Shown here: piece by piece, positions 1 to 8,711 of the stretch | Numbering within the stretch: the first letter of the stretch is position 1 | Layout of the letters: each line of letters opens with the position of its first letter | Assembly (NCBI GenBank): GCA_937890825.1 | Contig: CALADS010000026.1 | Span: forward strand, 1 to 39,263 | Source of the DNA: an uncultured Bacteroides sp. | GTDB taxonomy: Bacteria; Bacteroidota; Bacteroidia; Bacteroidales; Bacteroidaceae | DNA length: 39,263 bases | Direction: 5' to 3' | Notes under the pieces: model-generated | What the model was told of the DNA's origin: nothing | The model's database searches: none | The model's input: only the letters and a program-made list of their open reading frames with translations | Position numbers and translations under genes: made by a program

Positions 1-53
1 AGAGCATCTGACTGTTAATCAGAGGGTCCTTGGTTCAAGTCCAAGACGAAGAG
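1..53 (+). tRNA. tRNA-Asn (GTT), 3' part
   Basis: The anticodon stem-loop (stem TCTGA/TCAGA, loop CTGTTAA with anticodon GTT at 14-16), the T arm (CTTGG, TTCAAGT, CCAAG) and the 3' acceptor strand are all visible. The D arm and 5' acceptor lie before the window, so the gene is cut by the window edge. No CCA is encoded directly after the discriminator G. The acceptor 3' strand cannot be checked against its 5' partner. Confidence 0.93.
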
Positions 54-57
54 CAAT

Positions 58-85
58 AAAAGCCAGCTAATTAGCTGGCTTTTTT
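58..85 (+). terminator. Intrinsic terminator after tRNA-Asn
   Basis: The inverted repeat AGCCAGCTAA/TTAGCTGGCT is flanked by A residues and followed by a T run. It sits five bases after the tRNA and should end the tRNA transcript. It could also act on the opposite strand. Confidence 0.85.
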
Positions 86-148
86 GTTTTCCCCCATATA
101 CTCAAAAGAACACATCCCCAACACCTGCACCCTTATATATATTATGAT

Positions 149-862
149 ATGAAAGCAATTACCCAACACTTCTTAAACCACTTCTTGTCTGCAGTCGATA
201 TATTTTTCCCGAAAAGATGCGTGCTATGCGGCTCTATACTCCCCAAAGGGGCCACAGGCATCTGCCTACACTGCAGCATGAAATTACCATTTACCGGTCT
301 CCACGGACAAGAAGGGTCTAAAATGGAACGTCTATTTTGGGGCAAGCTGCCATTGGGAAAAGTATCATCCTACTGCTATTACCGCAAAGGAGACACCTTC
401 TGTCAGGTGCTTCATCAGTTGAAATACTACGGCAGAAAAGACCTAGGCATATCTTTCGGCCGTCAGATGGCTGCAGAATTAATTCCATATGGATTCTTTC
501 AGGGAGTGGATGTGCTGATTCCCATCCCCCTGCATCCACAAAAGGAAAGAATACGCGGCTACAACCAAAGTTATTGCCTGGCACAAGGGATATCTGAAGT
601 CACCGGCATTCCCATAGACCATCAATCGGTGGTACGCCTGCATTTCACGGATACCCAAACCCATAAGTCTGCCGATGAAAGATGGATCAATGTATCTAAC
701 GTATTTTCCCTTACTTGCCCCGAGCGATTCACCAACCGACACATTCTTCTAATCGACGATGTACTGACCACCGGAGCTACATTAACTGCCTGCGCCGATA
801 CATTCCGATCAGTAAAAGGCATACACATCAGTATACTCACCCTGGCTTGGGCCGATTTCTAG
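149..862 (+). CDS. ComF family phosphoribosyltransferase-like protein
   Basis: This 237-residue protein has the two-part ComF layout. An N-terminal zinc-finger-like region has cysteine pairs at C24/C27 and C39/C42. A C-terminal type I phosphoribosyltransferase domain carries the PRPP loop IDDVLTTGAT at residues 202-211. The segment IPIPLHPQKERIRGYNQ is also typical of ComF proteins. Relatives (ComF, GntX) are linked to DNA uptake or use of external DNA. The substrate in Bacteroidales is not established, so the family name is safer than a function. It is a single gene with the tRNA terminator upstream and about 210 bp before the next gene. No TAnnTTTG motif was seen directly upstream. Confidence 0.9.
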   Translation: MKAITQHFLNHFLSAVDIFFPKRCVLCGSILPKGATGICLHCSMKLPFTGLHGQEGSKMERLFWGKLPLGKVSSYCYYRKGDTFCQVLHQLKYYGRKDLGISFGRQMAAELIPYGFFQGVDVLIPIPLHPQKERIRGYNQSYCLAQGISEVTGIPIDHQSVVRLHFTDTQTHKSADERWINVSNVFSLTCPERFTNRHILLIDDVLTTGATLTACADTFRSVKGIHISILTLAWADF

Positions 863-1047
863 TCTCTCAACAGAATGACACCAGCCACCCCACAACCCAG
901 CAAGAATAAGCTCTACTATCCCATCCAAAACACCAAGCTTTAGACCTCATAAAGCATAGCTATACCCCAGACAAAGCTGAGAGATATTTTCATAAAGCTA
1001 CAGCTATTTTTTAGAGTCCTACCCTATCCTTTCACACAAAAAAGAAG

Positions 1048-1055
1048 TATCTTTG
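1048..1055 (+). promoter_or_regulatory. Bacteroidetes -7 promoter element for the Nudix gene
   Basis: TATCTTTG matches the TAnnTTTG consensus and lies 16 bp before the ATG. No clear -33 TTG was seen at the usual spacing. Confidence 0.6.
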
Positions 1056-1071
1056 CCAAAAACTGCCCCAT

Positions 1072-1587
1072 ATGAATCACCCATTTACCCAATTCCACTA
1101 TTGCCCCAAATGCGGGTCACATCACTTTGAGATTCACGACGAAAAATCAAAAAAATGCGTCGACTGTGGCTTTGTGTATTATTTTAATCCAGCAACAGCC
1201 ACCGTAGCCCTGATTATTAACGACCAAAACGAACTGCTAGTATGCCGCCGAGCCAAAGAACCCGCTAAAGGCACACTAGACCTTCCTGGCGGCTTCATCG
1301 ACATGAACGAAACTGCCGAAGAGGGGGTAGCCAGAGAAGTAAAAGAAGAAACAGGCTTGGACGTAATTCGATGCAACTATCTATTTTCACTGCCTAACCG
1401 CTATATCTACTCCGACTTTACCGTACATACTGTAGACCTATTCTTCCGTTGCCAAGTAAACGACTATCTGCACCTGCAAGCCATGGATGATGCAGCCGAA
1501 CTGTATTTCATACCTCTAGAAAACATTCATCCGGAAGAATTCGGATTAGGCTCTATCCGAGAAGGACTTAAACGCTTCCTTCATTAA
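1072..1587 (+). CDS. Nudix hydrolase with N-terminal zinc ribbon
   Basis: This 171-residue protein starts with a CPKC...CVDC zinc ribbon (about residues 11-38), followed by a complete Nudix box at residues 74-96 that matches G-x5-E-x7-REUxEExGU without exception. The layout resembles NudC-type NADH pyrophosphatases, but the protein is shorter and lacks the extra N-terminal domain of NudC. ADP-ribose or another nucleoside diphosphate derivative is equally possible as substrate. The start at 1072 is supported by the -7 element just upstream. The gene is monocistronic. Confidence 0.92.
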   Translation: MNHPFTQFHYCPKCGSHHFEIHDEKSKKCVDCGFVYYFNPATATVALIINDQNELLVCRRAKEPAKGTLDLPGGFIDMNETAEEGVAREVKEETGLDVIRCNYLFSLPNRYIYSDFTVHTVDLFFRCQVNDYLHLQAMDDAAELYFIPLENIHPEEFGLGSIREGLKRFLH

Positions 1588-1626
1588 AAATACAAAACAA
1601 ATAGCCCAATATCGGACTAAAAAGCG

Positions 1627-1634
1627 TATTTTTG
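1627..1634 (+). promoter_or_regulatory. -7 promoter element for the TPR gene
   Basis: TATTTTTG fits TAnnTTTG. It overlaps the upstream in-frame TTG at 1632, which argues against that TTG as a start codon and for the ATG at 1662. Confidence 0.6.
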
Positions 1635-1661
1635 TCGATTAGCGATTCTAAACGACAGAAA

Positions 1662-4577
1662 ATGAACAGAAAAATAGCAAGAATGGTGTGCACAGTACTT
1701 TGCTGCACACCGCTCCTGGCCACAGCACAGCAACCGGCTTCCATCGGTAGCCAAATGGAAAAGGAATACCAGCAGGTTTGTCTGGAAGTGGAAGGAAACA
1801 ACCCTCACAGTGAACAACTGATTAAAGCCTATCTGGACAAATACCCAGATACGCCCCATGCCGACCGACTGTATGCATTGGCGGCTTCTACTAACTTCTT
1901 CAACGGAGCCTACGAAACAGCACTCCTGCTTTTCAATAATGCAAGATTGGAAGTACTACCCGATTATGAACGGGATGACATGACCTACCGAATGGCTCTC
2001 TGCTATCTGAAAACCGGAAACCTTCCTGAAGCGGCAGCTTGGCTGGAAACGCTACAAGAAATCAGTAATAAGTACAAAGCCGACTGTACATACTACCTGG
2101 CTTATATACAATACACCCAACACAACTATACGGAAGCACTGAAAGGATTTCAGGCCCTGCAGCACCATCCAAAGTATCAGTCGCTAGCACCCTATTATAT
2201 AGCCGAAATCTTTCTGCAACAGCAACAATATGCCCTGGCGGCACAAACCGCAGAACACTACCTAGCTAAACGATCTCAGCAAGAACACCACGCAGAGATG
2301 TATCGTATCTGGGCATCAGCAGAATATGAGCAAGGACAATACTTGGAAGCCATGAACCACTTCAGCAAATATGTAAACCAGCTTACCGAAGACACCCCTC
2401 GAAGAGATGCTCTCTATCGGTATGGTATGGCTTGCTACCACTGTAAAGCTTATACGCAAGTATCCGAACTGCTGGGACAGGTAACTACAGAAGCTGATGC
2501 ACTAACACAGAATGCCTGGTACCACATCGGACTGGCTTCTCTGCAGTTGGCCGACAGAAACAAAGCCCGCATGGCTTTCGAACAAGCAGCAGCCTCGAAT
2601 GCCAACCCCGCTATCAAAGAACAAGCTGCCTATAACCATGCCCTCTGCGTGCATGAAACCTCATACTCTGCTTTCGGCGAATCTGTAACCGTATTCGAAA
2701 AATTCCTGAATGAATTTCCTCAATCACGCTATGCCGACCAAGCTAGCAATTATTTGGTGGAAGTCTATATGACTACCCGCAGCTATGAAGCTGCCCTAAA
2801 ATCCATTGAACGCATTGCTCAGCCTAGCAGTACTATTTTGGAAGCCAAACAAAAAATCCTCTTCCAACTGGGTACGCAAGCCTTTGCCAACACCCTGTTC
2901 GAGCAGGCCGTTGAGTATTTCAGCCAAAGCATGGCATTGGGCAACTATAACCTAGCCACCAAAGCCAACGCCAGCTACTGGAGAGGCGAATCCTATTATC
3001 GGCTGAACCGTATGAATGAAGCTGAAAGAGACTTTCGCAACTTTCTGGCATGGATGCCCCAAGGCAGTGGAGAAATGAATGCACTGGCTCACTATAACCT
3101 GGGATACATCGCTTTCCACAAAAAAAACTATGCCGCTTCGCAACTCCAATTCCAGCGTTATCTGCAGACGCAAAAAGAAAATAACCTCACATTACTGGCC
3201 GATGCCTGTAACCGATTGGGAGACTGCTACCTGAACAAACGGCAGTTTGACGAAGCACGCAGCTACTATACACGCGCCGAAAATTACCATACACCGGCAG
3301 GTGATTATGCCTATTATCAACTAGCATTGGTTGCAGGTTTGCAGAAAAATTATACCGGTAAGGTAGAATTACTCAACCAACTGTCTGCCAAATATCCCCA
3401 CTCACCGTATGCCGTCAATGCACTCTATGAGAAAGGCAGGTCGCAAGTACAGGGTAATCAAAATCAGGCAGCTATCGCCACCTTCCGGGAACTATTGAAG
3501 AAATACCCAGATAGCCCGCTCAGCCGCAAAGCAGCTGCTGAAATCGGCCTTCTCTATTACCAGCAAGATCAGTATAACCAAGCCATTGAAGCCTATAAAT
3601 ACGTGGTAACTCACTATCCGGGAAGTGCAGAGGCGCGACTAGCCATGCGCGACCTAAAATCTATTTATGTAGACACTAACCAAGTAGACGAATTCGCAGC
3701 CCTGGTAAACCAATTACCCGGAGGCATCCGCTTTGAACCCAACGAACAAGACTCGCTGACCTATATTGCAGCTGAAAGAATCTATATGAAAGGAGAGAAC
3801 CAGACAGCCCGACAGAGTTTTACACGCTATCTGCAAAGCTATCCCGACGGAGCCTTCAACCTCAATGCACGGTACTATATCAGTATCATTGCCAAGGAAC
3901 AAAAGGATGAAGAAACAGTATTAGAACAAACCGGAAAACTGCTGGAATACCCGAACAATCCTTACTCGGAAGAAGCCCTGCTGATGCACGGAGAAATTCT
4001 CTTCAACCGACAACAATATGCAGAAGCTATGGCCGACTACAAGCAACTGCAAGCCAAGGCGACCACGGCAGAAAGAAGGCAGTTGGGTATGGTCGGAGTG
4101 CTGCGCTGCGCTACCTTGCTGAAAGAAGACTTGGAAATCATTCAAGCTGCCACTACCCTGCTTACAGAGAGCAAACTGACACCGGAACTACGCAACGAAG
4201 CACTCTATGACCGGGCTAAAGCCTACCTGAACCAACAAGCAGCAGCAAAAGCCATGAACGACTTGACAGAACTGGCCAAAGACACTCGCACGCGTTACGG
4301 AGCTGAAGCTAAATTCTTACTGGCTGAACAGTACTATGACAAGAAAGACTATGCAACAGCCGAAAAAGAAATACTTCACTTTATCGACCAAAGCACTCCG
4401 CATGCCTATTGGCTGGCACGCAGCTTCGTGCTTCTATCAGATGTCTATGTAGCCATGAATAAGCAACTGGAAGCCCGACAATATCTGCTCAGCCTGCAAC
4501 AGAACTACCAGGCCGATGACGAAATAGCCGGAATGATAGAAGAAAGATTGAAAAAACTTAATACCATAAAAGAATGA
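1662..4577 (+). CDS. Large secreted tetratricopeptide-repeat protein
   Basis: From the ATG at 1662 the product is 971 residues. An in-frame TTG at 1632 falls inside the promoter element and would place ten polar residues before the signal peptide, so it was not used. The first ~24 residues form a signal peptide (basic start, hydrophobic core, ATA-QQ end). The rest is a nearly continuous run of TPR-like helix pairs, with recurring patterns such as A-x-x-x-F-x-x-x-x-x-x-x-P. The protein is probably periplasmic or attached to the outer membrane. Its stop codon overlaps the start of the next gene (ATGA), so it is translationally coupled to an outer-membrane barrel. A scaffold role for that partner is likely but inferred. 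No specific family name is certain. Confidence 0.9.
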   Translation: MNRKIARMVCTVLCCTPLLATAQQPASIGSQMEKEYQQVCLEVEGNNPHSEQLIKAYLDKYPDTPHADRLYALAASTNFFNGAYETALLLFNNARLEVLPDYERDDMTYRMALCYLKTGNLPEAAAWLETLQEISNKYKADCTYYLAYIQYTQHNYTEALKGFQALQHHPKYQSLAPYYIAEIFLQQQQYALAAQTAEHYLAKRSQQEHHAEMYRIWASAEYEQGQYLEAMNHFSKYVNQLTEDTPRRDALYRYGMACYHCKAYTQVSELLGQVTTEADALTQNAWYHIGLASLQLADRNKARMAFEQAAASNANPAIKEQAAYNHALCVHETSYSAFGESVTVFEKFLNEFPQSRYADQASNYLVEVYMTTRSYEAALKSIERIAQPSSTILEAKQKILFQLGTQAFANTLFEQAVEYFSQSMALGNYNLATKANASYWRGESYYRLNRMNEAERDFRNFLAWMPQGSGEMNALAHYNLGYIAFHKKNYAASQLQFQRYLQTQKENNLTLLADACNRLGDCYLNKRQFDEARSYYTRAENYHTPAGDYAYYQLALVAGLQKNYTGKVELLNQLSAKYPHSPYAVNALYEKGRSQVQGNQNQAAIATFRELLKKYPDSPLSRKAAAEIGLLYYQQDQYNQAIEAYKYVVTHYPGSAEARLAMRDLKSIYVDTNQVDEFAALVNQLPGGIRFEPNEQDSLTYIAAERIYMKGENQTARQSFTRYLQSYPDGAFNLNARYYISIIAKEQKDEETVLEQTGKLLEYPNNPYSEEALLMHGEILFNRQQYAEAMADYKQLQAKATTAERRQLGMVGVLRCATLLKEDLEIIQAATTLLTESKLTPELRNEALYDRAKAYLNQQAAAKAMNDLTELAKDTRTRYGAEAKFLLAEQYYDKKDYATAEKEILHFIDQSTPHAYWLARSFVLLSDVYVAMNKQLEARQYLLSLQQNYQADDEIAGMIEERLKKLNTIKE

Positions 4578-6169
4578 ACTGGAGAATCATGATAGCAGCT
4601 TGTACAGCTGCCTGCTGGCTACCCTTAGGGGCCCAGACACAACCCAACGACACTACCTTAAACCGGATGGTAGTAGTGGAACAGGAGTATAATCCGGTAA
4701 TTACCGACGCTAACAAAATTAATGTAATCCCGGCAGTATCCCCACTAACTGCTCCTAAAAGAACAGTAAACTATGTATTGGAAGCCAGCCCTGCCGGCCA
4801 AGTAAACAATCAGTATATGCAGGCTTTTACGGCTACAGAAAAGCCGGAAAAAGTAGCTCCGGGAAAGGTAAAGCTAGGCTATGGCAGCCATGGCAATCTG
4901 GAAGCCTTAGCCGCTTACCGGCTGCAATGTTCAGACCGCGACCGAGTGAATATACGCTTCGGGATGACCGGACAAGACGGCCGAAGAGAACAGATGGACA
5001 AAGAGGCTGGCAAATGGGATTCTCGTTTCTACCGCACACAGGCTGCTGCAGATTGGACTCACCTCTTTTCACAATTTGCATTGAATGTAGCCGGTGATTT
5101 CGGGCTGAGCAATTTCAATTTTGAGCCAATCTCTCTGGTGGGTAAACAGAAATTTACTTCCGGAGCCTTCCACGTAGGAGTAGCCTCTGCCGCAGAACAG
5201 CCCATCCAATTCCGAGCAGCTACCAACCTACTTATGTATCAACGGCAACATGACGTTCTGGACCAAAAGTTGCAAGAGAGCATCCTTCGTACAGAAGCGG
5301 AAGTCAACGCTCCCATTAATGAGCAGTACAGAGTAGGCTTGTTCTTACAAATGGACAATCAGTTCTATCAACACGGTAACTTAAAAAATCAAACCTCCCT
5401 GCAGTTGAACCCATATTTTCTCTGGCAGAACGACGACTGGAACATCCGTCTAGGAGCCCACGTAGACCCAGCCTTCGGGTATGGCAAAAAACTCCATGTA
5501 GCCCCCGATGTAAAAGCACAAGTAACTATAGGTAATAACTATGTGTTTTATACTCAAGCCACAGGAGGTAAAATTCTGAATGATTTCCGCAGACTGGAAC
5601 ATCTTTCTCCCTACAGCCTGCTGAATCATCAGACCGACGCCACCTATGAACAGCTCAATGCTGCTATCGGTTTTAGATCAAGCCCACTAGCCGGATGGTG
5701 GATTCACGTCTTCGGAGGCTACCAGAATCTGAAAAACGACCTCATTGAAGGACAACTGTGGGAAACTCAAGATACAGAAAACCTATATGCAGGACTGGAA
5801 AGCCGTTATGCTTATAAAGACCGATTCTATCTCACAGCCAAAGGCGTATACCGCAACTGGAGCACAGACAAAGACGCAGAAGAGGCCCTTTGTTTCAAAC
5901 CTACATTAGAGGCCAACGTGGAAGCAGGCATACGCCCCATCACCCCCCTGCTGATTCAGGTAGGCTATCAATACATAACCCGTGAAAAAGTACAAGGAGA
6001 GAAACTAGATGATGTAAGTAATCTCTATGCCGAAGGACACTACCAAGTGTTTAAATTCATGAATGTATATGCCCGCATCCAGAATCTACTGAATCAAAAC
6101 TATGCTCATCACTGGGGATGCCAAGCCATGGGACTCAACTTCATAGGTGGGGTATGTTTCCAGTTCTAA
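4574..6169 (+). CDS. Putative outer-membrane beta-barrel protein
   Basis: This 531-residue protein has an N-terminal signal peptide (MNWRIMIAAC to LGAQ), then a short periplasmic segment with V-x-E-Q-E-Y-N-P-V-I, then alternating amphipathic strands rich in aromatic residues. It ends in phenylalanine (CFQF), as outer-membrane proteins recognised by BamA commonly do. Such proteins are often auto-annotated as TonB-dependent receptors, but at this size there is no room for a plug plus a 22-strand barrel and I see no plug domain. It overlaps the upstream TPR gene by 4 bp (ATGA), so the two are probably made together and may form an envelope complex. Substrate and function are unknown. Confidence 0.82.
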   Translation: MNWRIMIAACTAACWLPLGAQTQPNDTTLNRMVVVEQEYNPVITDANKINVIPAVSPLTAPKRTVNYVLEASPAGQVNNQYMQAFTATEKPEKVAPGKVKLGYGSHGNLEALAAYRLQCSDRDRVNIRFGMTGQDGRREQMDKEAGKWDSRFYRTQAAADWTHLFSQFALNVAGDFGLSNFNFEPISLVGKQKFTSGAFHVGVASAAEQPIQFRAATNLLMYQRQHDVLDQKLQESILRTEAEVNAPINEQYRVGLFLQMDNQFYQHGNLKNQTSLQLNPYFLWQNDDWNIRLGAHVDPAFGYGKKLHVAPDVKAQVTIGNNYVFYTQATGGKILNDFRRLEHLSPYSLLNHQTDATYEQLNAAIGFRSSPLAGWWIHVFGGYQNLKNDLIEGQLWETQDTENLYAGLESRYAYKDRFYLTAKGVYRNWSTDKDAEEALCFKPTLEANVEAGIRPITPLLIQVGYQYITREKVQGEKLDDVSNLYAEGHYQVFKFMNVYARIQNLLNQNYAHHWGCQAMGLNFIGGVCFQF

Positions 6170-6226
6170 GAATGTTTATTTTACTAAAATCTATTTATAT
6201 TATAAGGTGAAACATAGGTTTTTTCC

Positions 6227-6234
6227 TACTTTTG
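6227..6234 (+). promoter_or_regulatory. -7 promoter element for topA
   Basis: TACTTTTG lies 40 bp before the topA start codon, in the gap after the barrel gene, so topA is probably transcribed on its own. Confidence 0.65.
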
Positions 6235-6274
6235 CGCACTAAATCATTAACGGGACTTCTTAATAATAAACAAT

Positions 6275-8623
6275 ATGCAGAAAAACCTTGTGATTGTCGA
6301 ATCTCCGGCAAAGGCTAAAACCATTGAAAAATTTTTGGGTAAAGACTTCAAAGTACTTTCCAGCTACGGACATATACGAGACTTGAAGAAAAAAGAATTC
6401 AGCATAGACGTAGCCAATAACTTTACGCCTAACTACGAGATTCCGGCAGACAAACAGAAAGTGGTATCCGAACTGAAGAAAGAAGCAGAAAAGGCCGAAA
6501 TGGTATGGTTAGCTTCCGATGAGGACCGCGAAGGAGAAGCCATTGCCTGGCACTTATCAGAGGTGTTGCAGCTGCAACCGGAACATACTAAGCGTATCGT
6601 GTTCCATGAAATCACCAAAGGTGCTATCTTGAATGCTATAGAACACCCACGCCAAATAGACATCAACCTAGTAGATGCCCAACAAGCTCGACGCATACTG
6701 GACCGTATAGTAGGATTTGAGCTGTCTCCCGTATTGTGGAAAAAAGTAAAACCTGCTCTTTCGGCAGGCCGCGTACAATCAGTAGCTGTGCGACTCATTG
6801 TGGAACGTGAACGAGAAATACACGCTTTCCAGACAGAAGCAGCCTACCGGGTGACAGCCACCTTTACCGTACCAGATGCCGACGGAAAAGAAGTGGAACT
6901 GAAAGCAGAATTATCTAAACGCTTCAAAACTCAAGAAGAAGCCAGACAATTCTTAAACAACTGTCTGAAAGCCTCCTTTACTATCGGAGACATCAATACT
7001 CGTCCGTTAAAGAAGAGTCCGGCAGCCCCCTTCACCACCTCTACGCTTCAGCAAGAAGCGGCACGGAAACTCGGATTTACCGTGGCACAAACCATGATGG
7101 TAGCCCAACGGCTGTATGAATCAGGAAACATCACCTACATGCGTACAGACTCAGTGAATCTCTCTGAGTTTGCCATCCATTCCTGTAGGGAAGCCATTAC
7201 GGAACTGATGGGCGAGAATTACGTAAAAACCCGCCATTATGCTACCAAAACCAAAGGTGCGCAGGAAGCACACGAAGCTATCCGCCCCACCAATATGGGC
7301 AACACCAAGATTGAAGGTACTCCACAAGAAAAAAGATTATACGACTTAATCTGGAAACGGACCATCGCCTCACAAATGGCAGATGCCGAGGTAGAAAAAA
7401 CTACGGTAACCATTCAGATAAGCCATGAATCCGAAACCTTTAGTGCAGTGGGCGAAGTAGTGAAATTCGACGGTTTTCTGCGAGTATACCGTGAATCCTA
7501 CGACGATGACACAGAACAGGAAGACGAAACACGCCTGTTGCCCCCCTTACAAAAAGGACAGACCCTGACTCATCAGGAAATTGTGGCTACCGAACGGTTC
7601 ACCCAGCATCCGGCCCGCTATACAGAAGCCAGCCTGGTGCGTAAACTCGAAGAGTTGGGTATCGGCCGCCCTTCTACCTATGCACCTACCATTTCTACCA
7701 TTCAGCAACGTGAATACGTAGAGAAAGGAGACAAACAAGGAGAAGAGCGGAAATACAATATACTGACTTTGCACGATGGACGCATCGACGAGACCTTACG
7801 TACAGAGATGGCAGGAGCCGAAAAATCCAAACTGTTCCCCACAGATACAGGAATGGTGGTAAATGATTTCTTACTGGAGTATTTCCCGAATATCATGGAC
7901 TACAACTTCACAGCCAACGTGGAAAAGCAGTTCGACGAAATAGCTGAAGGAGAAAAACTATGGACCTCTATCTTGGCTGATTTCTATAAGAAATTCCACC
8001 CGTCGGTAGAAAACACTTTGGCTACCAAAAGCACCCATAAAGCAGGTGAGAGAGTCTTGGGAGAAGAACCCGGCACAGGCAAACAGGTATCTGTAAAAAT
8101 CGGACGATTCGGCCCCGTGGCACAGATTGGCACAGCCGATGACGAAGAGAAACCTAGATTTGCACAGCTGAAGAAAGAGATGTCCATCGAAACGGTAACT
8201 CTGGCAGAAGTACTTGATTTATTCAAGCTGCCACGCACCTTGGGAGAACATGAAGGTTATCCCGTAACAGTAGGTGCCGGTCGTTTTGGTCCTTACATTC
8301 ATTACAATAAATTGTATGTATCTCTACCCAAGGAAGAAGACCCGCTAGCTATCACGTTGGATACAGCCATTCAACTGATACAAGCCAAAGAAGCCGCAGA
8401 AGCTCAAAAACATCTTAAGAAATTCGAAGAAGAGCCAGAACTTGAAATCTTAAACGGACGTTACGGCCCTTATATTGCTTACAAGGGCAATAATTATCGC
8501 ATCCCCAAAGACATTGTTCCACAAGACTTAAGTCTGCAGGCATGTCTGGATCTGATTAAGCTGCAAGAAGAAAAAGGAGCCAGCAAAACCAAACGGGGCC
8601 GATATACAAAAAAGAAGAGCTGA
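6275..8623 (+). CDS. topA: DNA topoisomerase I (type IA)
   Basis: This 782-residue enzyme relaxes negative supercoils by cutting one strand through a tyrosyl-5'-phosphate. The Toprim domain opens with VIVESPAKAKTIEKFLG and carries the acidic metal site DEDREGEA around residues 82-89. The catalytic tyrosine is Y288 in YMRTDS. After the core come glycine-rich C-terminal repeats (GRFGPYIHYNK, GRYGPYIAYKG), followed by a lysine/arginine-rich tail that should bind DNA. The four-cysteine zinc fingers of the E. coli enzyme are absent, as in many Bacteroidetes. It has its own promoter and ends at a strong bidirectional terminator shared with argS. Confidence 0.98.
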   Translation: MQKNLVIVESPAKAKTIEKFLGKDFKVLSSYGHIRDLKKKEFSIDVANNFTPNYEIPADKQKVVSELKKEAEKAEMVWLASDEDREGEAIAWHLSEVLQLQPEHTKRIVFHEITKGAILNAIEHPRQIDINLVDAQQARRILDRIVGFELSPVLWKKVKPALSAGRVQSVAVRLIVEREREIHAFQTEAAYRVTATFTVPDADGKEVELKAELSKRFKTQEEARQFLNNCLKASFTIGDINTRPLKKSPAAPFTTSTLQQEAARKLGFTVAQTMMVAQRLYESGNITYMRTDSVNLSEFAIHSCREAITELMGENYVKTRHYATKTKGAQEAHEAIRPTNMGNTKIEGTPQEKRLYDLIWKRTIASQMADAEVEKTTVTIQISHESETFSAVGEVVKFDGFLRVYRESYDDDTEQEDETRLLPPLQKGQTLTHQEIVATERFTQHPARYTEASLVRKLEELGIGRPSTYAPTISTIQQREYVEKGDKQGEERKYNILTLHDGRIDETLRTEMAGAEKSKLFPTDTGMVVNDFLLEYFPNIMDYNFTANVEKQFDEIAEGEKLWTSILADFYKKFHPSVENTLATKSTHKAGERVLGEEPGTGKQVSVKIGRFGPVAQIGTADDEEKPRFAQLKKEMSIETVTLAEVLDLFKLPRTLGEHEGYPVTVGAGRFGPYIHYNKLYVSLPKEEDPLAITLDTAIQLIQAKEAAEAQKHLKKFEEEPELEILNGRYGPYIAYKGNNYRIPKDIVPQDLSLQACLDLIKLQEEKGASKTKRGRYTKKKS

Positions 8624-8644
8624 TTGCCAGCATAAAGATACAGA

Positions 8645-8698
8645 TTCCTCCAAAAAGAGAGAGCGCACCGGTAAGTGCGCTCTCTCTTTTTGGAGGAA
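8645..8698. terminator. Bidirectional terminator between topA and argS
   Basis: A perfect 24-bp inverted repeat (8645-8668 with 8675-8698) has a 6-nt loop. An AAAAA/TTTTT block inside the stem and a purine-rich run give U-rich sequence in both directions. It separates two convergent genes. Confidence 0.85.
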
Positions 8699-8711
8699 AT
8701 CATTCCAAGAA

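Noticed and set aside
1632..1661. TTG start giving a TPR protein ten residues longer
   Set aside because: The TTG is part of the TATTTTTG promoter element, and the extension would precede the signal peptide.
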